Of a stretch of DNA of 5,424 bases, positions 1 through 5,190 are shown piece after piece (the stretch's first letter is position 1; each line of letters starts with the position of its first letter). A program made the position numbers and the translations under genes. Source of the stretch: Alphaproteobacteria bacterium (lineage in GTDB: Bacteria > Pseudomonadota > Alphaproteobacteria > Puniceispirillales > UBA1172); assembly GCA_021296375.1 (NCBI GenBank), contig JAGWAQ010000119.1, positions 1 through 5,424 of the forward strand, in the 5' to 3' direction. The notes beneath the pieces are model-generated. The model did not search any database and had not been told where the DNA came from. It saw nothing but the letters and a program-made list of their open reading frames with translations.

Positions 1-141
1 TGTCTGGGCAGAGCCGAGAACGTCACGTCCCATCAGCACCACGGGGATGGATTTTTCTTGAATTGGCGTTGGCTCCGTATAGCCAACCTTTTCAATGGCG
101 TCGAGCAACGGGTCGCTTAAGCCGAGATCACGAAAGGTCAC
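1..141 (-). CDS. DEAD-box ATP-dependent RNA helicase, N-terminal fragment (runs off left edge)
   Basis: The minus strand reads 47 codons from a GTG at 141-139 to the window edge. It opens with MTFRDLGLSDPLLDAIEKVG, then GYTEPTPIQ at residues 20-28, which is the Q motif with Gln28 that recognises adenine. GRDVLGSAQT at residues 38-47 leads into Walker A (motif I, AxTGxGKT), cut off by the edge. These are the defining first blocks of DEAD-box helicases, which use ATP to unwind or remodel short RNA duplexes in ribosome assembly, mRNA decay or cold adaptation. The short N-terminus before the Q motif resembles the RhlE-like group, but subfamily needs the missing C-terminus. GTG is chosen because the frame has a stop at 204-202 and no ATG or TTG between. 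The Shine-Dalgarno is poor (GGA about 7 nt upstream). The gene diverges from the hydrolase at 297. Confidence 0.93.
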   Translation of the reverse strand, partial: MTFRDLGLSDPLLDAIEKVGYTEPTPIQEKSIPVVLMGRDVLGSAQT

Positions 142-177
142 ATTTAAATCCGATATCTGTTGGGGAATATTTTCTAC

Positions 178-203
178 AAGCCGTAAAAACAGGAAAAAGG
201 CTT
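178..203 (-). other. Possible hairpin in the helicase 5' leader
   Basis: In the predicted leader, AAGCC (203-199) can pair with GGCTT (182-178) around a 16-nt pyrimidine-rich loop, and a U-G pair can extend the stem by one. The leader is U-rich. Long structured leaders are known on some cold-regulated helicase mRNAs, but nothing here proves regulation. The stem is short and could be chance. Confidence 0.25.
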
Positions 204-215
204 AAATTCCCTTCT

Positions 216-244
216 TTTGTACAAAAAAGCTGGTGTGACGTCAA
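216..244 (-). promoter_or_regulatory. Probable sigma70-type promoter of the DEAD-box helicase
   Basis: On the minus strand TTGACG (244-239) matches the -35 consensus at five of six positions. It is followed by a 17-nt spacer and TACAAA (221-216), which matches the -10 consensus at four of six. The predicted start is near 209, leaving about 68 nt of untranslated leader before the GTG at 141. The position, directly upstream of a gene that needs a promoter, supports the call. Housekeeping promoters of alphaproteobacteria often depart from the E. coli consensus, so this is a prediction only. Confidence 0.55.
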
Positions 245-296
245 CCAAAATGGCATTCAGGGACCATAACTAGCGCTCTGGTTCGGGATTATCGTC

Positions 297-992
297 ATGT
301 TCACCCTTGTTTTCATCCCGGGATTACTTCTGACCCGTGATCTTTTTGCGGATCAATCGTCGGCTTTGGGGGCGAATTATCCCGTTCATCATGCGGTGAC
401 GACAGGCATGGACAGCATCACGGCGATGGCGCAAAAGGTGCTTGATGACGTGTCGGGGCCGATCATTCCCATTGGTCTTTCCATGGGCGGTTACGTCACC
501 CTTGAACTCGCCCGCCTGGCGCCGGATCGTCTGTCGGCGATGGTGGTGATGGACAGCAATGCCGAAACCGATGGCCTCGACAAGCGCACCCAGCGCCAAG
601 CCTTGATTGAATTGAGCCAGCACGGCAAGTTCAAAGGCGTGACCCGCAGTCTTCTGCCGAATTTCATCGCCCCGCATCACCTCGATAACCCTGATGTGGC
701 GGATGTGGTGATGGCCATGACCGAAAGCGTCGGGCGGGAAAATTTCACCCTTCAGCAAACCGCCATCATGACCCGCCGTGACCAGTTCGACACTTTGCGC
801 GCATGGGCCAAGCCCTCGCTCTTCATGGTGGGGGAGCTGGACACATTGACCCCGCCGCAAATGGTGCTGGATATGGCGGACGCGACCCGCGGCAGTCATT
901 ATGTTGAAATCGCCAATGCCGGGCATCTGCCGACGGTGGAAAGCCCTGATGACGTCACCGTGGCGTTAACAGGCTTTCTGGAGCGGCTTTAG
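297..992 (+). CDS. Alpha/beta-fold hydrolase, substrate unknown
   Basis: A complete 231-residue protein with the single-domain alpha/beta hydrolase plan. An N-terminal strand leads into IPGLLLT (residues 7-13), the usual oxyanion-loop position. The nucleophile elbow GLSMGG (60-65) places the catalytic serine at 62. GELDTLTPP (179-187) supplies the acid, probably Asp182. NAGHLPTVESP (207-217) supplies His210. Residues of about 90-165 would form the helical cap that sets substrate choice. There is no signal peptide or membrane segment, so it should be cytoplasmic. Members of this family include esterases, lactonases and C-C bond hydrolases, and the sequence does not decide between them. The ATG at 297 is the natural start because the first beta strand begins at once; the ribosome site is weak (CGGGA about 9 nt upstream). 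I could not identify a convincing promoter. The stop overlaps that of parE on the other strand. Confidence 0.88.
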   Translation: MFTLVFIPGLLLTRDLFADQSSALGANYPVHHAVTTGMDSITAMAQKVLDDVSGPIIPIGLSMGGYVTLELARLAPDRLSAMVVMDSNAETDGLDKRTQRQALIELSQHGKFKGVTRSLLPNFIAPHHLDNPDVADVVMAMTESVGRENFTLQQTAIMTRRDQFDTLRAWAKPSLFMVGELDTLTPPQMVLDMADATRGSHYVEIANAGHLPTVESPDDVTVALTGFLERL

Positions 993-2968
993 ATATCCAG
1001 CTCTTCCAGCACATCGGCGGCATGGTCGCGAATATAGGCAAAGCGCAATTCCGGTTTGCGTCCCATCAGGGTATTGACCAGCCCATCCACCTGACGGCGA
1101 TCATCAGCCCCGGTGGTGTCCCGTTTCGGCAAATGCACCTGCAACAGCCGCCGCGAAGCCCGCGACATGGTGGTTTCCTTCAATTGCGCCGGCGGCATTT
1201 CCCCAAGACCTTTAAAGCGGCTGATCTCGATCTTGCCACGGCCGTTCATCTGGCTTTTGATCAGCTCATCCTTGTGGGCTTCGTCAAGGGCGTAGAGAAC
1301 ATTGCCGCCTTGCGCCAGGCGATAAAGCGGCGGCTGGGCGATATAAAGACGCCCGCTTTCGATCAGATGCGGCATCTGCTGGTAAAAATAAGTCATCAGC
1401 AGGGCGGCGATATGGGCGCCGTCGACATCGGCGTCGGTCATGATGATGACGCGGCCATAACGCAAGGCCTCGATATTGAAATTCTTGCCCGGCTGGACCC
1501 CGAGGGCGAGGGATAAATCCGACAATTCCTGGTTCTGGGCAAGCTTTTCATCCGTCGCGGAAGCCACATTGAGGATCTTGCCGCGCAGGGGCAGAACGGC
1601 CTGAGTCTTGCGGTCACGCGCTTGTTTGGCGGAGCCGCCCGCGCTGTCGCCCTCAACGAGGAACAGCTCGGTTTCATCACCATCGGTGGAAGAGCAATCC
1701 GCCAGTTTGCCGGGCAGGCGCAGTTTACGGGTGGCGGTTTTGCGCGCCACGTCTTTGTCACGTTTGCGGCGTTTGCGCTCTTCCATCCGCTCAATCGCGG
1801 CATCCAGCAAGAACCCCGCCCGCTCCGGATCAGCCGACAGCCATGTTTCAAAACGGTCACGCAGGCCGGTTTCCACCAGTTTAGTGGCGTCCTGCGACAC
1901 CAGCCGGTCTTTCGTCTGACCCTGGAAATGCGGCTCACGCACGAACACGCTCAAGACAGCGCCGGTGGATGCCATGACATCATCCATCGTCAGATCAGCG
2001 GCTTTTTTATTGCCCGCGATTTCCCCGTAAGCGCGCATCCCGCGGGTCAGGGATTGCCGCAAGCCGGTTTCATGGGTGCCGCCATCAGGGGTAGGGACGG
2101 TGTTGCAATAGGATTGCACGAACCCGTCTTCGCCAGGGCCAAACCAGGTGATGGCAAACTCCACTTTCTCGCCATTGACCTCAACATTATCGGCAAACGG
2201 GCTGGCGATGAGAATAGCCTTGCCCTTGGTGGTGTCGGTCAGGAAATCGGCCAGGCCACCGGGGTATTTGATCACCGTTTCCTGGGGGATGTCATCCCCG
2301 TCCTTGAGCCATTTGGCGTGGCAGGACCAGCGTATCTCAACCCCCGCAAACAGATAGGCTTTCGAGCGGATCATCCTGAACAGGGTCTGGGGGCGGAACG
2401 CCCAGTTTTCGCCAAAGATTTCCGCATCCGGCATGAAGGTAACCTCCGTGCCGCGCTTGTTGGGGGCCGCCCCGACTTCCTCAAGCCCGCCGACCGCAAT
2501 GCCGCGGGCAAATTTCTGCCGATAGAGGGTCTTGTTGCGGGCGACATCCACCGTCATTTCAACCGACAGGGCGTTCACCACCGACGCCCCAACGCCGTGC
2601 AAACCGCCGGAAGTGGAATACGCCTTGCCTTCAAATTTACCGCCGGCATGAAGCGTCGTCATGATGACTTCAAGGGCAGATTTTTTCGGGAATTTCGGGT
2701 GCGGATCAGTGGGGATGCCGCGGCCGTTATCCCCCACGGTCAGGCTGCCGTCTTCATTAAGCGCAACGGAAATGCGGCTGGCGAAACCGGCGACGGTTTC
2801 ATCCATGGAATTGTCGATAATCTCTGCCGCCATGTGGTGAAGAGCGCGATCATCGGTGCCGCCAATATACATCCCCGGGCGACGGCGCACCGGTTCAAGG
2901 CCTTCAAGAACCTCAATTTCATTTGCGGTGTAATTATCAGTCGCGGCGGCGTTGAACAGATCGGCCAT
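989..2968 (-). CDS. parE: DNA topoisomerase IV subunit B (ParE)
   Basis: A complete 659-residue type IIA topoisomerase ATPase subunit. With ParC it forms the cytoplasmic A2B2 enzyme that decatenates daughter chromosomes and relaxes supercoils. The GHKL ATPase domain has EIIDNSMDE (49-57, general base Glu49, Mg-binding Asn53), DNGRGIP (80-86) and GGLHGVGASVVNALS (121-135). The transducer domain carries QTKDRL (351-356, ATP-contacting Lys353). The TOPRIM domain has EGDSAGGSAKQARDR (439-453), PLRGKILNV (460-468) and TDADVDGAHI (511-520, metal-binding Asp512 and Asp514). FKGLGEM (585-591) lies in the C-terminal part. ParE rather than GyrB is favoured by the length (GyrB is about 800 residues in most Gram-negatives because of an insert absent here), by QARDR after EGDSAGGSAK, and by LPGKLADCSS (418-427). 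The ATG at 2968 has only a weak purine site (GGGG, 5-nt spacer). No terminator is visible before the gene meets the convergent hydrolase. Confidence 0.95.
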   Translation of the reverse strand: MADLFNAAATDNYTANEIEVLEGLEPVRRRPGMYIGGTDDRALHHMAAEIIDNSMDETVAGFASRISVALNEDGSLTVGDNGRGIPTDPHPKFPKKSALEVIMTTLHAGGKFEGKAYSTSGGLHGVGASVVNALSVEMTVDVARNKTLYRQKFARGIAVGGLEEVGAAPNKRGTEVTFMPDAEIFGENWAFRPQTLFRMIRSKAYLFAGVEIRWSCHAKWLKDGDDIPQETVIKYPGGLADFLTDTTKGKAILIASPFADNVEVNGEKVEFAITWFGPGEDGFVQSYCNTVPTPDGGTHETGLRQSLTRGMRAYGEIAGNKKAADLTMDDVMASTGAVLSVFVREPHFQGQTKDRLVSQDATKLVETGLRDRFETWLSADPERAGFLLDAAIERMEERKRRKRDKDVARKTATRKLRLPGKLADCSSTDGDETELFLVEGDSAGGSAKQARDRKTQAVLPLRGKILNVASATDEKLAQNQELSDLSLALGVQPGKNFNIEALRYGRVIIMTDADVDGAHIAALLMTYFYQQMPHLIESGRLYIAQPPLYRLAQGGNVLYALDEAHKDELIKSQMNGRGKIEISRFKGLGEMPPAQLKETTMSRASRRLLQVHLPKRDTTGADDRRQVDGLVNTLMGRKPELRFAYIRDHAADVLEELDI

Positions 2969-3003
2969 GTCTACCCCAGGATATTCCGGTCAAATACACC
3001 ATA

Positions 3004-3031
3004 TTTCTACATCATCTAGCCGTAAGGGCAA
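3004..3031 (-). promoter_or_regulatory. Candidate promoter for parE (weak)
   Basis: The minus strand has TTGCCC (3031-3026), a 16-nt spacer and TAGAAA (3009-3004), each matching the sigma70 hexamers at four of six positions. It sits between the glnA terminator and the parE start, where a promoter is expected if parE is transcribed independently. The matches are modest and other positions in this 157-bp gap are possible. Confidence 0.25.
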
Positions 3032-3072
3032 GGGGTGATCCCAAGATATGCCGGATTTCCTCAAGCTGGCGC

Positions 3073-3103
3073 AAAAAAAGGGCGACCACAAGGCCGCCCT
3101 TTT
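3073..3103 (-). terminator. Rho-independent terminator of the glnBA operon
   Basis: On the minus strand, 22 nt after the glnA stop, AAAAGGGCG (3103-3095) pairs perfectly with CGCCCTTTT (3084-3076). The stem extends past one A-C mismatch by two C-G pairs around a four-base loop. Seven consecutive T residues (3079-3073) overlap and follow the 3' arm, giving the classic hairpin and U-tract. In the other direction only four T follow the stem, so it should mainly stop leftward transcription. It separates glnA from parE. Confidence 0.9.
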
Positions 3104-3125
3104 CCTGTTCAAGGTGACGCCAGGC

Positions 3126-4535
3126 TTAGCTGGAGTAGTACATCTGGAATTCGACCGGATGCGGAGTATGCTCAAAGTTGATGACTTCTTCCATTTTCAG
3201 CTCGATGTAAGCGTCGATCTGGTCATTGGTGAAGACATCCCCCTGGGTCAGGAACTCACGGTCCTGGTCAAGCGCTTCAAGGGCTTCACGCAGGGAACCG
3301 GCAACGGTCGGGATTTCCTTCAGCTCTTCGGCTGGCAGGTCATACAGATCCTTGTCCATGGCTTCGCCCGGGTGGATCTTGTTGCGGATGCCGTCAAGGC
3401 CAGCCATCAGCATGGCGGAGAACGCCAGGTACGGGTTGGCGGTCGCATCAGGGAAACGAACCTCAACACGCTTGCCCTTCGGGCTGTTGACGAACGGGAT
3501 CCGGCAGGATGCGGAACGGTTGCGGGAAGAATACGCCAGCAGAACAGGCGCTTCGTAACCCGGGATCAACCGCTTGTAAGAGTTGGTGGAGGCGTTGGTG
3601 AACGCGTTCAGCGCACGGGCGTGCTTGATGATGCCGCCAATGTAGAACAGGGCCATTTCGGACAGATCAGCGTAACCATTGCCTGCGAACAGCGGCTTGC
3701 CATCCTGCCAGAGCGACTGGTGAACGTGCATCCCGGAACCATTGTCGCCAGCGATTGGCTTGGGCAAGAAGGTCGCGGAAACACCATAGGCATGGGCAAC
3801 ATTGTGGACGCAGTACTTGTAGAGCTGCATGTTGTCAGCGGTTTCAAGCAGAGTGCCGAACATAACGCCGAGTTCGTGCTGTGAAGGCGCAACTTCGTGG
3901 TGATGCTTTTCAACAGGAACACCCATTTCCGCCATGACGGACAGCATTTCAGAACGGATGTCCTGGCCGCTGTCAACGGGAGGAACAGGGAAGTACCCGC
4001 CTTTAACACCAGGGCGGTGGCCCATGTTGCCTTCTTCATAAGCGCGATCCGAGTTGTACGGGCCTTCAACGCTGTCGACTTCGTACATCGCGCGGTTCAT
4101 GGAAACGTCAATCTTGACGTCTTCAAAGATGAAGAATTCCGCTTCTGGACCGAAGAACGCGGTGTCCGCCACGCCTGCGGTTTCCATGAAGGCCAGGGCC
4201 GCTTTTGCGGTCGAGCGTGGGTCACGGCTGTACGCTTCGCCGGTTGATGGCTCAAGCACGTCACAGAAAATCGCCAGGGTCGGCTGGGCGAAGAACGGGT
4301 CAATGTAGCAACGGGACAGGTCTGGCATCAGGTTCATGTCAGACTCGTTGATCGCTTTCCAGCCTGCGATGGAAGACCCATCAAACATGAAGCCTTCGGC
4401 AAGGGAGTCTTCATCAATGGTGGAAACATGCTGGGTCACGTGTTGCATTTTGCCACGTGGGTCAGTGAAACGAAGATCAACATAGGTGATCTCGTTATCG
4501 GCGATCATCTTCAGGATTGTTTTTGCATCAGACAT
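3126..4535 (-). CDS. glnA: Type I glutamine synthetase (GSI-beta)
   Basis: A 469-residue enzyme that makes glutamine from glutamate, ammonia and ATP, acting in the cytoplasm as a dodecamer. Numbering from MSDAKTIL, FDGSSI (51-56) is the N-terminal beta-grasp loop containing the ammonium-site aspartate (Asp52). GPEAEFFIF (129-137) supplies metal-binding Glu131 and Glu133. HHHEVAPSQHELG (211-223) holds more metal ligands. NGSGMHVHQS (265-274) holds His270. IPGYEAP (324-330) contains the flap Glu328. NRSASCRIP (339-347) contacts substrate and nucleotide. DLYDLPAEE (396-404) contains Tyr398, the adenylylation site equivalent to E. coli Tyr397, so control by GlnE is likely. Length is that of the family. 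An in-frame ATG exists four codons upstream at 4547, but it overlaps the ribosome-binding site GGAGA (4545-4541), and homologues start at MSDAKTIL. It follows glnB by 65 bp and ends before a strong terminator. Confidence 0.97.
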   Translation of the reverse strand: MSDAKTILKMIADNEITYVDLRFTDPRGKMQHVTQHVSTIDEDSLAEGFMFDGSSIAGWKAINESDMNLMPDLSRCYIDPFFAQPTLAIFCDVLEPSTGEAYSRDPRSTAKAALAFMETAGVADTAFFGPEAEFFIFEDVKIDVSMNRAMYEVDSVEGPYNSDRAYEEGNMGHRPGVKGGYFPVPPVDSGQDIRSEMLSVMAEMGVPVEKHHHEVAPSQHELGVMFGTLLETADNMQLYKYCVHNVAHAYGVSATFLPKPIAGDNGSGMHVHQSLWQDGKPLFAGNGYADLSEMALFYIGGIIKHARALNAFTNASTNSYKRLIPGYEAPVLLAYSSRNRSASCRIPFVNSPKGKRVEVRFPDATANPYLAFSAMLMAGLDGIRNKIHPGEAMDKDLYDLPAEELKEIPTVAGSLREALEALDQDREFLTQGDVFTNDQIDAYIELKMEEVINFEHTPHPVEFQMYYSS

Positions 4536-4540
4536 TATGT

Positions 4541-4545
4541 TCTCC
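4541..4545 (-). promoter_or_regulatory. glnA ribosome-binding site that fixes the start codon
   Basis: GGAGA on the minus strand lies 5 nt before the ATG at 4535. The upstream in-frame ATG (4547-4545) overlaps this element and has no purine-rich site of its own at the right distance, so the shorter 469-residue product is preferred. A perfect 10-bp palindrome, TTTTGCAAAA (4547-4556), abuts it. Confidence 0.75.
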
Positions 4546-4587
4546 ATTTTGCAAAAGTTAATTCGAAACGTGCTTGATGTGGGGCAG

Positions 4588-4601
4588 GGGTGGCTTCACC
4601 C
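4588..4601 (-). other. Small hairpin between glnB and glnA
   Basis: On the minus strand GGGTG (4601-4597) pairs with CACCC (4592-4588) around the loop AAGC. The stem begins at the last base of the glnB stop codon. No T-tract follows, so it is not an intrinsic terminator. It could protect or define an mRNA end between the low-output glnB and high-output glnA parts of the operon, but a five-pair stem may also be chance. Confidence 0.35.
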
Positions 4602-4939
4602 TAGATTGCGTCTGCTCCACGTTCACCGGTACGGATGCGGATGACATCCTCAATCGGGGAAATGAAAATCTTGCCGTCACCAATGCGGCCGGTGGCGGCG
4701 GCATTCAAGATGGCGTCAACAGAAGCATCGACGAGATTATCCTCGATAATGACTTCAATCTTTACCTTGGGCAGAAAATCGACAACGTATTCGGCGCCTC
4801 GGTACAGCTCGGTGTGGCCTTTCTGCCGACCGAACCCTTTGGCTTCGGTGATGGTGATGCCTTGAATGCCAACTTCGTGAAGCGCTTCTTTCACTTCATC
4901 GAGTTTGAACGGTTTGATGATGGCTTCGAGTTTTTTCAT
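4601..4939 (-). CDS. glnB: Nitrogen regulatory protein P-II (GlnB)
   Basis: A 112-residue trimeric PII signal protein that senses 2-oxoglutarate, ATP/ADP and, through uridylylation, glutamine. It then controls NtrB/NtrC signalling and GlnE adenylylation of glutamine synthetase. It opens MKKLEAIIKPFKL. The T-loop KGHTELYRGAEYVVDFLPK (40-58) has Tyr51, the uridylylation site, and Tyr46. The B-loop TGRIGDGK (83-90) binds the nucleotide phosphates. RIRTGERG (101-108) is the C-terminal signature with Arg101 and Arg103. Thr43 and Asp54 match E. coli GlnB (Ala43 and Asn54 in GlnK), and linkage to glnA rather than amtB agrees. Two tandem ATG codons (4942 and 4939) follow GGAG (4951-4948), at spacings of 5 and 8 nt. 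The second gives the standard family N-terminus; the first would add one methionine. A further in-frame ATG at 4981 lies within the sigma54 promoter and is rejected. Confidence 0.97.
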   Translation of the reverse strand: MKKLEAIIKPFKLDEVKEALHEVGIQGITITEAKGFGRQKGHTELYRGAEYVVDFLPKVKIEVIIEDNLVDASVDAILNAAATGRIGDGKIFISPIEDVIRIRTGERGADAI

Positions 4940-4972
4940 CATGAGGTCTCCAGAAAGATTACATGATAAGTT

Positions 4973-4989
4973 ATGCAACATTCATGCCA
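4973..4989 (-). promoter_or_regulatory. Sigma54 (RpoN) promoter of glnBA
   Basis: The minus strand reads TGGCATG-AATG-TTGCAT, against the sigma54 consensus TGGCACG-N4-TTGCW: one mismatch. The invariant GG (4988-4987) and GC (4976-4975) are separated by exactly 10 nt, as required for the -24/-12 elements. The predicted start is near 4963, giving a leader of about 24 nt that contains the GGAG site of glnB. Sigma54 promoters need an enhancer-binding activator, here presumably NtrC, so glnBA should be induced under nitrogen limitation. This matches known control of glnBA in other alphaproteobacteria such as Azospirillum. Confidence 0.88.
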
Positions 4990-5000
4990 ATAGGCGGTTT

Positions 5001-5017
5001 TCAGACCAAATACCAGC
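5001..5017 (-). promoter_or_regulatory. Weak candidate NtrC half-site pair, proximal
   Basis: The minus strand reads TGC-N8-GGT in the register of the NtrC dyad TGCACY-N5-GGTGCA, matching about 6 of 12 defined positions. It is centred near -46 relative to the predicted start, closer than most NtrC enhancers. It is listed because of its position and its 31-bp spacing from the next candidate, but the match alone is not convincing. Confidence 0.15.
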
Positions 5018-5031
5018 AAAAAACATCCGCA

Positions 5032-5048
5032 AGCACGGGCCGGGTGAC
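5032..5048 (-). promoter_or_regulatory. Candidate NtrC enhancer site, distal
   Basis: The minus strand reads GTCACC-CGGCC-CGTGCT against the NtrC dyad TGCACY-N5-GGTGCA, matching 8 of 12 defined positions with the correct half-site spacing (CAC-N7-GTG on the plus strand). It is centred near -77 from the predicted sigma54 start, a plausible enhancer position. It overlaps a near-perfect 14-bp palindrome at 5042-5055 that may instead be the real operator. Confidence 0.3.
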
Positions 5049-5073
5049 GTGACCCCCTGTAAATCCAACAAAC

Positions 5074-5160
5074 AGGAAGAAAAGAAACGGCGAAAAAATA
5101 CGCAAAACTCCCGAAAAAATTGAATTTACCCCGAGATGAATTGAAGAAAACGGCGACAAA
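5074..5160. other. A-rich upstream region of glnBA with phased A-tracts and short direct repeats
   Basis: This stretch lies between the aminotransferase and the glnB promoter and encodes nothing I can support. The plus strand is strongly purine-rich. A-tracts centred at about 5095, 5105 and 5116 are 10-11 bp apart, in phase with the helix, which predicts an intrinsic bend. AATTGAA occurs at 5118-5124 and 5139-5145 (21 bp apart), and AACGGCGA at 5086-5093 and 5148-5155 (62 bp apart), both near whole numbers of turns. Bent DNA between enhancer and promoter is known to help sigma54 activation; whether it acts so here is inference. Confidence 0.4.
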
Positions 5161-5169
5161 ATGCCCAAT

Positions 5170-5185
5170 AAAAAAGCAGATGCTT
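5170..5185 (-). terminator. Weak intrinsic terminator after the aminotransferase
   Basis: Five nt after the stop codon, the minus strand reads AAGC-ATCT-GCTT followed by T residues (six T in all at 5175-5170). The four-pair stem is short and AT-containing, so termination may be inefficient, and read-through toward glnB is possible. Confidence 0.3.
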
Positions 5186-5190
5186 AAAAT

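Noticed and set aside
63..269. 68-codon plus-strand frame at the left edge
   Set aside because: It runs antisense to the helicase start and through its promoter, and has no family features.
324..926. 200-codon minus-strand frame inside the hydrolase gene
   Set aside because: It is a His- and Arg-rich shadow of the plus-strand gene, which has a full catalytic triad and family length.
1622..3019. 465-codon open frame on the plus strand across parE
   Set aside because: It lies fully antisense to a textbook ParE and its translation shows no recognisable domain. Long antisense frames are common opposite GC-biased genes.
3048..3884. 278-codon plus-strand open frame over glnA and its terminator
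   Set aside because: It is antisense to conserved glutamine synthetase, its start lies before the terminator hairpin, and it matches no family I recognise.
4533..4547. Upstream ATG giving a 473-residue GlnA
   Set aside because: The ATG overlaps the GGAGA ribosome site of the family-consistent start at 4535.
4547..4575. Possible second sigma54 promoter just upstream of glnA (TTTTGCA)
   Set aside because: The -12-like TTGC has no GG ten bases upstream (the sequence there is GA), so the invariant -24 element is missing.
5161..5187. Tiny plus-strand frame MPNKKADA
   Set aside because: Eight codons with no ribosome site, lying over the weak aminotransferase terminator; nothing supports translation.
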